Origin: Chloroflexota bacterium
Lineage (GTDB): Bacteria > Chloroflexota > Anaerolineae > Promineifilales > Promineifilaceae
Reading direction: 5' to 3'
NCBI GenBank assembly: GCA_024223125.1
Contig: JAAEOP010000546.1
Location: forward strand, 1 to 40,106
Length of the DNA stretch: 40,106 bases
Within the stretch, counting starts at the first letter, position 1; each line of letters begins with the position of its first letter. A program made the position numbers and the translations under genes. This document shows positions 32,379 through 40,106 of this stretch, piece by piece. The notes below the pieces were generated by a model, which ran no database searches, was not told where the DNA came from, and saw only the letters and a program-made list of their open reading frames with translations.

Positions 32379-33395
32379 ATGATAGTGATCATGCAACCCA
32401 CAGCTGTCGTGCAAGATAAATCGAGGATCGTTGCCTGGGCTGAAGATAAAGGATTTAAGGTTCATCTATCGGCCGGCAGCGAGCGCACCATCATCGGCAT
32501 CATAGGGGACGACCGACGGATGAACCGGGATCAGTTGGAACGTATGCCTGGTGTCGAACGAGTTGTGCCAGTGTTGAAACCGTTCAAAATTGCCAGTTGG
32601 GAATTCAACCCAGAACCGACCCAATTCACTGTTGGCAATCATCTAGTAGGCGGCGATGAGTTTGTTATCATGGCCGGCCCTTGCTCAGTAGAAAGTCGCA
32701 GCCAAATTCTGGAGACAGCCCATGCCTGCAAAGAAGCTGGCGCTCACATTTTGCGGGGCGGAGCTTTCAAACCGCGCAGTTCCCCCTATTCCTTTCAAGG
32801 CCTGGGTGAGAAAGGATTGCAATATCTGGCCGAAGCCCGCGAAGAAACAGGAATGCCGATTGTTACAGAGGTGATGGAACCGGCAATGGTACCGCTGGTC
32901 TGTAAATATGCAGATATTTTGCAGATTGGAGCGCGTAATATGCAAAATTATGCCTTGTTGCACGCCGTAGGCGCTTCGCAGCACCCGGTTCTTTTGAAGC
33001 GGGGGATGAGCAGCTTAATTGAGGAGTGGTTGATGTGCGCCGAATATATTCTAAGCCACGGCAATACACGAGTCATGTTGTGTGAACGGGGCATACGTAC
33101 CTTTGAAAAGTATACGCGCAATACGTTTGACATTAACGCCATCCCGGTGTTAAAAAACCTCACTCATTTACCCGTTATTGCCGACCCCAGCCACGGCACC
33201 GGCAAATGGGAATATGTGGAAAGCGTCACCAAAGCCAGTGTCGCTGCCGGAGCAGACGGGGTCATTATAGAGGTACATCCCCGGCCAGAAGAAGCAGCAT
33301 CCGACGGCCGTCAATCCCTCAAGCCCGAACGTTTTGCCCAACTTGTTACTGATATGAAGGCGATTGCTACGGCCGTTAACCGAGACATTAAATAA
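32379..33395 (+). CDS. aroF: 3-deoxy-7-phosphoheptulonate (DAHP) synthase, type I-beta
   Basis: Condenses phosphoenolpyruvate and erythrose 4-phosphate, the first step towards Trp, Tyr and Phe. 338 aa. The N-terminal ~70 residues form a ferredoxin-like regulatory domain, as in the Thermotoga enzyme where it gives Tyr/Phe feedback inhibition. The barrel shows [50 protein letters not shown] and [25 protein letters not shown] lies about 12 nt before the first ATG; a second ATG follows four codons later. Control seems double: transcription attenuation through the leader and feedback on the enzyme. No other aro or trp genes are in the window. Confidence 0.95.
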   Translation: MIVIMQPTAVVQDKSRIVAWAEDKGFKVHLSAGSERTIIGIIGDDRRMNRDQLERMPGVERVVPVLKPFKIASWEFNPEPTQFTVGNHLVGGDEFVIMAGPCSVESRSQILETAHACKEAGAHILRGGAFKPRSSPYSFQGLGEKGLQYLAEAREETGMPIVTEVMEPAMVPLVCKYADILQIGARNMQNYALLHAVGASQHPVLLKRGMSSLIEEWLMCAEYILSHGNTRVMLCERGIRTFEKYTRNTFDINAIPVLKNLTHLPVIADPSHGTGKWEYVESVTKASVAAGADGVIIEVHPRPEEAASDGRQSLKPERFAQLVTDMKAIATAVNRDIK

Positions 33396-33423
33396 CAGTA
33401 AAAAACGGTTAGAATCCTGCAAT

Positions 33424-33437
33424 CGAACATGCGTTCA
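33424..33437. promoter_or_regulatory. LexA (SOS) box of recA
   Basis: CGAACATGCGTTCA matches the Gram-positive type SOS box (CGAAC-N4-GTTCG) in 13 of 14 positions and contains a perfect GAAC-N4-GTTC. It lies 7 nt upstream of the -35. A weaker half-match (GAACATTCGTGC, 33456-33467) lies in the promoter spacer. Confidence 0.8.
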
Positions 33438-33444
33438 CCGCACG

Positions 33445-33473
33445 TTGACACAATAGAACATTCGTGCTACAAT
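33445..33473 (+). promoter_or_regulatory. recA promoter
   Basis: Perfect -35 TTGACA (33445-33450), 17-nt spacer, -10 TACAAT (33468-33473). The start would lie near 33480, about 40 nt before the ATG. Confidence 0.85.
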
Positions 33474-33520
33474 CTTCACATTACAACCCAATCTGAACAT
33501 CAATTTAAGGAGAACTTCTC

Positions 33521-34594
33521 ATGGCAAAGAAGAATAAAAGTAGCGCTAACGGCCGTGATACCATCTTGGAAAAAACCCTGGATGATCTCACAAAACGATT
33601 TGGTGAAGGAACCATTATGCGATTAGGAGACGCCCAACATTTACAAGTAGAATCAATTCCCACCGGCTCCCTGTCTCTAGATATTGCTTTGGGAGTAGGT
33701 GGGCTTCCACGCGGCCGTGTTGTTGAAATTTACGGCCCCGAATCCTCCGGTAAAACAACTCTTTGCCAGCATGTTATTGCCGAAGCCCAAAAGCGCGGTG
33801 GCGTGTGCGCTTTTGTAGACATGGAACATGCTCTTGATCCCACCTATGCTGAACAATGCGGTGTAGACATCGGCAACTTATATGTTTCCCAACCAGACAC
33901 AGGCGAACAAGCGCTGGAAATTGCCGAAGCCCTCATTCGTTCCGGCACAATGGATATTGTTGTTGTAGATTCAGTAGCCGCTCTTGTACCACGAGCAGAA
34001 ATTGAAGGGGAAATGGGTGATACCCATGTCGGTCTTCAGGCCCGCCTCATGTCACAAGCCCTACGAAAATTATCAGGCGTCATTAAACAAACCAACACCA
34101 TCGTTATTTTCACGAACCAACTTCGCTCAAAAATCGGGGTCATGTTTGGCAGCCCAGAAACCACAAGCGGGGGGAATGCTCTCAAGTTTTATGCTTCTGT
34201 ACGCCTTGATATCCGGCGCATTCAAGCCATCAAAACTAGGGGCGACGTTGTAGGCAATCGCACCAGAGTCAAAGTGAAAAAGAATAAGGTTGCCGCCCCC
34301 TTCGCGGAATCCGAGTTTGATATTATGTACAATCAGGGCATCTCTTTTGTAGGGGATGTTTTAGATTTATCGGTGGATTATGGTCTGATAGATAAGCGGG
34401 GAGCTTATTTCCGCTATGGGGACACACTGCTTGGTCAGGGACGTGAAAATGCCAAAGTCTTCTTAGTAGAGAACCCAACCCTTTTAGATGAATTAGAATA
34501 TCTCATTCGCCGCGAAGCAGGTCTCCCCTTAATAGAGTTTGAAGCGCCGGCCGGCGACAATGGGGTTGTCGTTACTGAGGACGCTGTTTTTTAA
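33521..34594 (+). CDS. recA: Recombinase RecA
   Basis: Strand exchange and SOS co-protease. 357 aa. Walker [10 protein letters not shown] (72-80), [13 protein letters not shown], Walker [13 protein letters not shown], loop 1 [20 protein letters not shown], loop 2 [20 protein letters not shown] followed by [10 protein letters not shown], and the C-terminal [15 protein letters not shown] precedes the ATG. It is controlled by the LexA box at 33424-33437. No recX or lexA follows; the next feature is a convergent gene behind a hairpin. Confidence 0.98.
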   Translation: MAKKNKSSANGRDTILEKTLDDLTKRFGEGTIMRLGDAQHLQVESIPTGSLSLDIALGVGGLPRGRVVEIYGPESSGKTTLCQHVIAEAQKRGGVCAFVDMEHALDPTYAEQCGVDIGNLYVSQPDTGEQALEIAEALIRSGTMDIVVVDSVAALVPRAEIEGEMGDTHVGLQARLMSQALRKLSGVIKQTNTIVIFTNQLRSKIGVMFGSPETTSGGNALKFYASVRLDIRRIQAIKTRGDVVGNRTRVKVKKNKVAAPFAESEFDIMYNQGISFVGDVLDLSVDYGLIDKRGAYFRYGDTLLGQGRENAKVFLVENPTLLDELEYLIRREAGLPLIEFEAPAGDNGVVVTEDAVF

Positions 34595-34641
34595 GAAAGT
34601 GGTTGGTGGCTGGTGGCTGATACAAACAACCAACCACTTTC
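34595..34641. repeat. Word-repeat hairpin between convergent genes
   Basis: Perfect 13-bp arms GAAAGTGGTTGGT / ACCAACCACTTTC (34595-34607, 34629-34641). It begins right at the end of recA and lies 10 nt from the convergent M23 gene end. Lacks a T-run, but the position suggests a two-way transcript end. Confidence 0.7.
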
Positions 34642-34651
34642 CACATTCTCA

Positions 34652-35875
34652 TTAGCCTTCAGGAGTAGCATCTAAAAAGATAGGCGTTTGGGGAGTAAGG
34701 GTTGGTTCTTGGGTAGGGATAGGAGTAGCAGTGGCAAAGAAATCAAAATTGGTAGCGATGGTTTCAAATGTGGTCTGGCCAGGATAGACGGTCAGTTCGC
34801 GTTTGTAACGGTGTATGCCATCGTTGGCATCTAGCAGCAGTTCATATGTTCCGGCAGGTAGATCATCAAAGACAAAATTTTCCCCCCATACGCTGTCTGA
34901 TTTAACAGTGGGGTAATAGGTGCGTTGTTTGCGAAGGGGGGAATCGAGAGGGGCGTCTAACGGCCGTAACTCCAACAAGGCACTAGAAATCAATCGTCCC
35001 CGCCGGTCAATAAAACGGCCGGCAATGGTTCCCCAACCTTCATAGGGCGCCAACCATAAATCGGGGTTTTGGGCGTCGCCGTAATTATTACCCCCGACCC
35101 GCACTTCAAAATGCAAATGTGGTCCTGTCACTTCCCCGGAACTGCCCACACCGGCAATTAACTGCCCTGCTTCAACATGATCGCCTTCCTCCACAAATAG
35201 TTCCAGTGTATGGGCGTACAGTGTAAATACATCCTGGCCAGCCCACTGCCAATCATGCTGAATGACAACGGTATTACCGTAATAATTGACGCCATTGCGG
35301 GGGCTGGGAAACGCACCCGTATGAATGACCTTTCCGCTGCCAGCAGCCAAAACCGGCGTTCCCTGTTCATTGGGAAAATCCAGACCATGATGGATGCGGT
35401 AGGGGGGTAGACCAGCGGCCAACACATCGTTGCCAAAGGGGTACCATTCTAGATCGTAATTACGGCTGTCTGTGGCAATCGGCCGTACCAACCAATAATG
35501 ATCATCAGGATGGAGCGATAAGGGCACATCGTAAGGGGGCGGCCGCCAATCTTCGGCTGGGGCTGGCCCGGCATCGGGCAGATATTTTTGTTGGGCATTT
35601 TCGGGACGGAGTCCGGCGCTGTCTGGGGTAGGGATGATGATGGGTACGGCCGTCTCATGCGGATTACCGATTCGTAAAGCAGCGTCACGGGTAGGCACGG
35701 CCGTTGGTGTTCCCACCTCCTCGGCCGTTTCTGGGGCAAACACCGCCGGAATTAACGTCGGTAAAGCTGATATGGGCGATTGCCCACAACTCGTTAGGAG
35801 AATAGTAATCAGTATGCAGTGTACTGTGATCAGTTGACGGTTGACAGTCGTTGGTCGTCGGTCAGCGGTCGGCAT
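34652..35875 (-). CDS. M23 peptidase lipoprotein
   Basis: 407 aa. Signal peptide with lipobox LLTSC (Cys30), a Pro/Thr-rich linker, then a M23 zinc peptidase core: HHGLDFPNEQGTPVLAAGSG, VVIQHDWQW, FTLYAHTLELFVEEGDHVEA, and TGPHLHFEVRVGG. After it comes a ~100-residue beta-rich domain (AGRFIDRRGRLI, DDLPAGTYELLLDANDG), like carboxypeptidase-regulatory or CNA-B folds, and a Thr/Pro tail (PIPTQEPTLTPQTP). The first ~18 residues are encoded by repeat words (CGGTCGGC type), so the N-region is odd although the frame has no other ATG. The start overlaps the stop of the upstream gene by 14 nt. Confidence 0.88.
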   Translation of the reverse strand: MPTADRRPTTVNRQLITVHCILITILLTSCGQSPISALPTLIPAVFAPETAEEVGTPTAVPTRDAALRIGNPHETAVPIIIPTPDSAGLRPENAQQKYLPDAGPAPAEDWRPPPYDVPLSLHPDDHYWLVRPIATDSRNYDLEWYPFGNDVLAAGLPPYRIHHGLDFPNEQGTPVLAAGSGKVIHTGAFPSPRNGVNYYGNTVVIQHDWQWAGQDVFTLYAHTLELFVEEGDHVEAGQLIAGVGSSGEVTGPHLHFEVRVGGNNYGDAQNPDLWLAPYEGWGTIAGRFIDRRGRLISSALLELRPLDAPLDSPLRKQRTYYPTVKSDSVWGENFVFDDLPAGTYELLLDANDGIHRYKRELTVYPGQTTFETIATNFDFFATATPIPTQEPTLTPQTPIFLDATPEG

Positions 35876-38189
35876 ACCGCTCTAGCTCCGCCTCTGAATA
35901 AAGCTGTAACATCGCTTCTTCCCAGGTTAAACCTTGTGAGTTTTCAAAATGCCAAAAGAGGATGTCGGGGAAGTATGATCGCCAGTTTTCATTGGCCGGC
36001 ACTCGTTCCCAGCCATAATCGGCCGCCAGCGCGGTAAAGTCCACATAATACCCACTGGGAACGGAAGCGCTTAACTTGCCCCCCTGCTGATAATATTTGG
36101 GGTCGTCGCCGCTGCGTGCCTGGAAGTCCCAATTGAGCGCGGTGAGCGGTTGACCCTGGCTGCCATCTTGCGCGGCCGTTTTCACAAACACCCGCCAATA
36201 CATTCCCTCAGCCAACTCCTCACGCATGACCAGTACGCGGGGATCAAAACCTAACGCTTCGCGGTAATAAATGTCAAAGGCTCGGCCAGCTTTGTTCCAG
36301 GATTCGGCCGTCTGGCCTGGTAAAGGTTCGCTTTCAATCGCTTCAAACATGCCATCTAACTGGCCTAGAAAATCCCAGCCTACTTCGGCCAGTGTCCGAT
36401 TCCGCAAGGCTGTAAAGGATTGGTCTACATGATCGCTCAAATAGGGAGAAGGAGCATTAACAGCCAATTCAAACAGCAGCGTCGGTGGTTTGCCTCGTTC
36501 TTGCCGCGCCAATGCTTCCACGTATAAACCGTCAACAACAGCCGCCCGGTCTACATTTTCCAATCGTGAGGCCATCTCTGGGGATAGATTTACAGCTATC
36601 CAGGAAGGCCGTCCCAATTTCCCCTCAGCCACAAAGACCTGCGGTGCAATTCCCCAGGCGTCGGCGCTGCCAGCCACCAGATAATGCTGCCCAGCCTGCG
36701 AATAAACAAATAGTAACAACTCGCTGTCCGGAGACCAAACTGACTGTATACCCCGTTGACCGATGCTGTAAGGTACGCCGCTGGGGGTGTTGTTCTCATT
36801 TAGAGGCAAAGCATAAACTACTGGGAAACCGGCGCTGTCTTGATGGTAGGCCAGGAAGCGGCCGTCGGGCGAAAACGCAGCTCCATCTTCCTGAATCCCT
36901 GGTGATTGGGTCAGGTTGATAACCTCTTCTCCAACAGCATCGTCTAAAGATTGCAGATAAATATCCTTATTGCCGCCACGCCAACTGGTGTAGGCCAGAT
37001 GCCGTCCTCGTGGTGACCAGGCGGGGGCATAATCGGGGGCGGGATCATAGGTGAGACGGAAAGGACCTTCACGGCCGTTGGCCTTCACCAGATAGATATC
37101 CAGATTGCTGCCTTTATAGGATTCATAGGCCAGCCATTGTCCATCGGGTGACCAAACGGGGGCGGCATCATAAGCCATCTCTCGTGTCAGGCGGGTTAAT
37201 TTCCCTTGCGGAATATCGTACACATACAGTTCCCAATTTCCATCCCGGCGCGAGGTGAAGGCGATACGCTCGCCGTCGGGACTCCAAACGGGGTCTTTAT
37301 CGGCCGCCGGGTGGGTAGTCATTTGAATTGGTTCTGTCTGCCCCACCGGCAACACGTAGATGTCCTGATTGCCTTTTACTGTTTGGGCAAAAGCGATAGC
37401 CCCGCCGCCGGTCGTGGGATCAGGCGTTGCCCAGGGAGTCAGCTTGATGGCAACGGTGGGTACAGGTGAGGGAGTTGGCGGTAAGGGGGTAGGGGTTAGA
37501 ATGATGGTGACTGGGGTGGAGGCGTCGGCGACGGCCGTGCTGCCATTCATCCCCTGTAAACTAAGCAAAGCGACTAAAATAATGAGCGCCAGAGCAGCAA
37601 CGGCCGTAGCCAACCGTACTGTACGCGGCCGATAATGTCTGACTTTGGGCACAGACGGAGCTACCTCTATTGCGGTTGGGGGTGTGGGTCTCTTAGTGAC
37701 TACGCGCAACCGCGCCCGAAACAATCGCCAACGGGAACCAACTCGCTTACTGTAAAGTGCCCGACGAGGCGCTGTGACTCCCCACACGAGCAGCGCCAGC
37801 CGCCACACCTGTAACAGTCCCCGCCGCACCAGCCGGATAACCCACAAAACAAATGGCTTGAGCAAATTACGATAATACCAGACAAGGGGTGTAACAATGA
37901 ATTTGAGAAACGGCCGCCATATCAACAAGAATAAGAGCCGGCGGCAGGCCGCCCCCACCATACCTACAAAATGCCACACTGGAGGTATAACGACTTTGGC
38001 AACATCCCACAGCCAGCGCAGAGGCAACCAGAAAGGAAGGGTGAGGTAATAAAGAGGGAGCCAGACAAACCAGGTGAGGGTGTTACGGGAAGCTAACCCA
38101 ACTCTGCCTATAAATCGCCATATAGTGGCAATTACGGCCGTTAGCAATCTACCCAACTGCTTAAAAAGACGCTTCATTCGTCCAAGCAT
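35862..38189 (-). CDS. Membrane protein with Trp-rich N-terminus and WD40-like (PD40) propeller
   Basis: 775 aa. Residues 1-170 are strongly basic and rich in Trp, Leu and Val (for example WLPLYYLTLPFWLPLRWLW), as if made of membrane-hugging helices. A clear membrane segment lies near 205-223. A Pro/Thr linker (TPTPLPPTPSPVPT) follows, then at least five TolB/PD40 blades with the pattern P-x-WSPDG-x-x-[IL]-A[FY] (DPVWSPDGERIAF, APVWSPDGQWLAY, APAWSPRGRHLAY, GAAFSPDGRFLAY and QSVWSPDSELLLF). The last ~230 residues match nothing I know. The propeller should lie outside. It is cotranscribed with the M23 lipoprotein. ATG 38189 would be nearly leaderless; ATG 38177 is an alternative. Confidence 0.75.
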   Translation of the reverse strand: MLGRMKRLFKQLGRLLTAVIATIWRFIGRVGLASRNTLTWFVWLPLYYLTLPFWLPLRWLWDVAKVVIPPVWHFVGMVGAACRRLLFLLIWRPFLKFIVTPLVWYYRNLLKPFVLWVIRLVRRGLLQVWRLALLVWGVTAPRRALYSKRVGSRWRLFRARLRVVTKRPTPPTAIEVAPSVPKVRHYRPRTVRLATAVAALALIILVALLSLQGMNGSTAVADASTPVTIILTPTPLPPTPSPVPTVAIKLTPWATPDPTTGGGAIAFAQTVKGNQDIYVLPVGQTEPIQMTTHPAADKDPVWSPDGERIAFTSRRDGNWELYVYDIPQGKLTRLTREMAYDAAPVWSPDGQWLAYESYKGSNLDIYLVKANGREGPFRLTYDPAPDYAPAWSPRGRHLAYTSWRGGNKDIYLQSLDDAVGEEVINLTQSPGIQEDGAAFSPDGRFLAYHQDSAGFPVVYALPLNENNTPSGVPYSIGQRGIQSVWSPDSELLLFVYSQAGQHYLVAGSADAWGIAPQVFVAEGKLGRPSWIAVNLSPEMASRLENVDRAAVVDGLYVEALARQERGKPPTLLFELAVNAPSPYLSDHVDQSFTALRNRTLAEVGWDFLGQLDGMFEAIESEPLPGQTAESWNKAGRAFDIYYREALGFDPRVLVMREELAEGMYWRVFVKTAAQDGSQGQPLTALNWDFQARSGDDPKYYQQGGKLSASVPSGYYVDFTALAADYGWERVPANENWRSYFPDILFWHFENSQGLTWEEAMLQLYSEAELERYADR

Positions 38190-38198
38190 GATGTCGCC

Positions 38199-38226
38199 AG
38201 TGTAACATCTCTAAAGACTATGTCAA
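38199..38226 (-). promoter_or_regulatory. Promoter of the propeller/M23 lipoprotein operon
   Basis: On the minus strand: perfect TTGACA (38226-38221), 16-nt spacer, TACACT (38204-38199). The expected start is about 3 nt from ATG 38189. Confidence 0.7.
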
Positions 38227-38242
38227 GTAATTTATGACAAAT

Positions 38243-38308
38243 AAAAAAGGGGGAGAGAGATTGGAGATTGAGAGATTGCTTCAATCTCTCAATCTCCAAT
38301 CTCTCTCC
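38243..38308 (-). terminator. Very long word-repeat hairpin terminator
   Basis: Perfect 27-bp arms (38252-38278 and 38282-38308), made of GATTGGAGATTGAGAG words around a 3-nt loop. On the minus strand it starts at the stop codon of the hydrolase gene and is followed by a C-run and a run of six T (38248-38243), so it can act as a terminator. Confidence 0.75.
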
Positions 38309-39447
38309 TAATTCTGCTTAAAGAATAAGCGTACCCGCTCCATAAACAACTCATCCGCATAACCCCGGAAGGTGTGTGGTTGGGCTTCATAGAAATAACA
38401 TTCATAGGGGTGAGCGGCCGCTGCCAGCAAATCGCACAACTCCTGCGACCAAGATATGGGCACAATATCATCCGCCACACTATGATGAATGGCTATTGGG
38501 GCCACAATGCGATCCAGGTAATTGATGGGAGAAATTTCAGCCAACCGTTGGGGGGGGGCATTCTCTTCAAAATCGCCCCGCTGCCCCCACGACCAATAGG
38601 AAATACGCTCATAATTACGCTTTTCATCCCCACTCATGGCACCGTATAATACGGTCGCCCGAAGATAAGACTCATTATTCACTGCCAGCACCCGCAAAGC
38701 CACACCGCCCCCCATACTGTGCCCCCACAAATGAATGTAGTCCGTATCCGCCCGACGAAGATAGCCTACCGGGTCCTGGCTTTGCGACCGTATGATGGCG
38801 ATGAGATTAAGTACATCTATAGCATACCCAACACGAAACCCATTTGGCCCCGGATCAGAAGGCGGGTAGTTACGGAAGTTGGGATGGATGACAAAATAAC
38901 CAGCTTCAGCCAGTGCGTCCGCATAACGAGTTGTGTAAGCGAGGGTGTCGTACTCGGCAGGGTCAATATAGCCGTGCAGCAGCAGTACGACTGGAAAGCT
39001 GTCCCCTTCGTTCGGCACATTCATGAAACCGTACACAGTCAAACCATCACTGGGGTACGTAATGAGGTAACGAGTAAAGGAATCGTTTTTTTCTAATGGT
39101 TCTACAATGTCAAACTTACCACCGCCATAGGAGCGGTTTGTCAGGGCGTCAATGGTCAGGTCGGCGTAAAGATCGGGGGTGGGGGTTGGCGGCGGTGTAC
39201 CAGTAACGGTGGGCGTTTGGGTAGGAGTGTTAGTAGGCACGGCCGTTGCCGTATGCGTCGGTAGCAAAGGCACAGACGTCCCGTTGGGTTGGGGAGTATT
39301 GGTGGCCGGCAGAGCTATCTGCCAGCCTCGGTCTGGCAAAGAAGCTACAGAGACGCGGGTGGGGAGTACGGCCGTTTGCTGACACGCTGCCAACAGTATC
39401 AGCAGCCAAACTAAACGGGGTATCAGAATGAGGCGTTTTTTGATCAC
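38308..39447 (-). CDS. Alpha/beta-hydrolase lipoprotein (S9/dienelactone-hydrolase type)
   Basis: 379 aa. Signal peptide with lipobox LLAAC (Cys22), a long Thr/Pro-rich linker (TNTPTQTPTVTGTPPPTPTP), then a hydrolase domain: VVLLLHGYIDPAEYDT (oxyanion region), FVIHPNFRNYPPSDPGPNGF, the nucleophile elbow G242-H-S244-M-G-G, an Asp in HHSVADDIVP and a His in AQPHTFRGY. The order fits a Ser-Asp-His enzyme of the prolyl-oligopeptidase or acetyl-esterase kind. It faces the outside of the cell. The substrate is unknown. Confidence 0.85.
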   Translation of the reverse strand: MIKKRLILIPRLVWLLILLAACQQTAVLPTRVSVASLPDRGWQIALPATNTPQPNGTSVPLLPTHTATAVPTNTPTQTPTVTGTPPPTPTPDLYADLTIDALTNRSYGGGKFDIVEPLEKNDSFTRYLITYPSDGLTVYGFMNVPNEGDSFPVVLLLHGYIDPAEYDTLAYTTRYADALAEAGYFVIHPNFRNYPPSDPGPNGFRVGYAIDVLNLIAIIRSQSQDPVGYLRRADTDYIHLWGHSMGGGVALRVLAVNNESYLRATVLYGAMSGDEKRNYERISYWSWGQRGDFEENAPPQRLAEISPINYLDRIVAPIAIHHSVADDIVPISWSQELCDLLAAAAHPYECYFYEAQPHTFRGYADELFMERVRLFFKQN

Positions 39448-39474
39448 GGATGGAGGGTTACGTTTTATTTTTCG

Positions 39475-39822
39475 TTACCTGTCAAACAGAACATCTAAAC
39501 CGTGAAAAATCTGTTTGATATATGACTGTGAAACCTGCCCGCTTTTCTCCGTGAAATCATCTTTGTCCAACGCAATAATCTGGGATACATTCGCCACTGA
39601 ATCCTTGGCCAACCCCGTCACCATTTTCTTTAGCAAAATATTTCCGGGAGCGGTTGCCCATTTCAAATTGCTTGTCAAGGGGATACATACTACTGTAGAT
39701 ATTCTGCTCTCATTAAAAGGGTTGCCTTGTATCACAAGTACTGGGCGCCGAAAACTGGGGCCAGATCCTGACGGCTCCGATAAATCTGCCCACCAAATTT
39801 CGCCTTGTTGAATTTCTACCAT
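39475..39822 (-). CDS. mazF: MazF/PemK-type toxin (second pair)
   Basis: 115 aa mRNA interferase. EIQQGEIWWADLSEPSGSGP, then FRRPVLVIQGNPFNESRIST, VVCIPLTSNLKWATAPGNI (conserved S/T in the catalytic strand) and SVANVSQIIALDKDDF (family pattern N-x-x-Q-x-x-x-x-K/D). The sequence is clearly different from the toxin at 5421; it is closer to the PemK/ChpB branch. Its start overlaps the antitoxin end by 7 nt. The gene lies downstream of an operator-like palindrome at 40053-40073. Confidence 0.88.
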   Translation of the reverse strand: MVEIQQGEIWWADLSEPSGSGPSFRRPVLVIQGNPFNESRISTVVCIPLTSNLKWATAPGNILLKKMVTGLAKDSVANVSQIIALDKDDFTEKSGQVSQSYIKQIFHGLDVLFDR

Positions 39823-40052
39823 TCGCCTTGTTTTAGTAAACGGTGGGATGCTTGCCGTATAAAAGGATCATCGAAATCGCCAATTGCATCAATTGTTTCG
39901 TTTAACATTCTGGTGACTTCATCTGGCGTATGTCTTTCCAGATATTCAATCATTGCTTCAACAAAAAGTTGACTGCGCGACTTGTGCATACGTTTCGCAT
40001 ACTTTTCAGCGGCCTGAAATATGGGGTCTGGGATTGAAATTGCAGTTTTCAT
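39816..40052 (-). CDS. Ribbon-helix-helix antitoxin (second pair)
   Basis: 78 aa. N-terminal strand MKTAISIPDPIFQAAEKYAK, then the second helix SRSQLFVEAMIEYLERH, as in ChpI/CopG-type antitoxins; the acidic DAIGDFDDPF part is a likely toxin-binding tail. The ATG is 6 nt downstream of the -10 box, so the message is probably leaderless. The gene stops inside the toxin start. Confidence 0.82.
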   Translation of the reverse strand: MKTAISIPDPIFQAAEKYAKRMHKSRSQLFVEAMIEYLERHTPDEVTRMLNETIDAIGDFDDPFIRQASHRLLKQGEW

Positions 40053-40086
40053 ACCAAAAGTATAACTATTGGTTTCACGTTGTCAA
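40053..40086 (-). promoter_or_regulatory. Promoter with overlapping palindromic operator, second toxin-antitoxin pair
   Basis: On the minus strand: perfect TTGACA (40086-40081), 16-nt spacer, TATACT (40064-40059). A 21-bp imperfect palindrome (ACCAA-a-AGT-ATA-ACT-a-TTGGT, 40053-40073) covers the -10 and reaches the start codon, fitting self-repression. Confidence 0.7.
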
Positions 40087-40106
40087 CTGAAATCACCGTC
40101 ACAAAA

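Noticed and set aside
1..40106. CRISPR array or prophage
   Set aside because: I saw no regularly spaced direct repeats with unique spacers and no phage structural genes.

Overview
The window is chromosomal DNA of roughly even base composition. It carries single-copy housekeeping genes (rho, rpsB-tsf-pyrH-frr-uppS-cdsA, recA, coaX, hpt, fbp, rlmN) mixed with small accessory modules. Several traits fit a Chloroflexota bacterium of the Anaerolineae type: an ArsA-like ATPase with a C-terminal HSP20-like part, a single-chain pyruvate:ferredoxin oxidoreductase next to a dihydroorotate-dehydrogenase-like gene, Thr/Pro-rich linkers in lipoproteins, and a Thermotoga-type DAHP synthase. No rRNA is present, so this placement is an inference. 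The word CGGCCG, often as ACGGCCGT, is strikingly over-represented throughout.

Layout. 1-0.5 kb: remnant of an internally deleted transposase and a long hairpin. 0.5-3.9 kb (+): ArsA-like ATPase, HIT-like protein, bestrophin-like membrane protein, membrane-anchored hydrolase. 3.95-4.25 kb (+): a probable free-standing structured RNA with its own promoter and terminator. 4.3-6.0 kb (-): a MazEF-type toxin-antitoxin pair with an autoregulatory-looking operator, then a 44-codon ORF, a PD-(D/E)XK-like protein and hpt. 6.1-7.1 kb (-): glycosyltransferase and a small four-cysteine protein. 7.4-13.4 kb (+): NifJ-type PFOR, DHOD-like protein, orphan TRAP receptor. 13.7-15.6 kb (+): HAD-IIA phosphatase and rlmN. 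15.6-25.3 kb (-): two tandem LysM/M23 peptidases, rho with a long leader, fbp, and the cdsA-uppS-frr-pyrH-tsf-rpsB block. 25.5-25.8 kb (-): tRNA-Arg(TCG) and tRNA-His(GTG). 26.0-27.9 kb (-): a GAF histidine kinase and NarL-type regulator. 28.0-31.6 kb (+): coaX, a sugar-type solute-binding lipoprotein and a hydrolase-like protein. 31.8-34.6 kb (+): a decayed antitoxin, aroF behind a leader-peptide attenuator, and SOS-controlled recA. 34.6-39.4 kb (-): three exported proteins with Thr/Pro-rich linkers (M23 lipoprotein, beta-propeller protein, hydrolase). 39.5-40.1 kb (-): a second MazEF-type pair.

Main discoveries. (1) Upstream of aroF there is a strong promoter, a nearly leaderless 25-codon ORF with Trp-Tyr, Phe-Phe and Phe codons, a perfect 9-bp terminator, and an upstream segment that can pair with the terminator's left arm. 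This is a complete attenuator for aromatic amino acid synthesis. (2) A roughly 265-nt structured RNA of no family I recognise lies at 3987-4252. (3) The CGGCCG word resembles the HIP1 phenomenon of cyanobacteria. (4) A roughly 108-bp dispersed repeat occurs in two inverted copies 27 kb apart. It and other word-repeat hairpins extend the apparent N-termini of ORFs.
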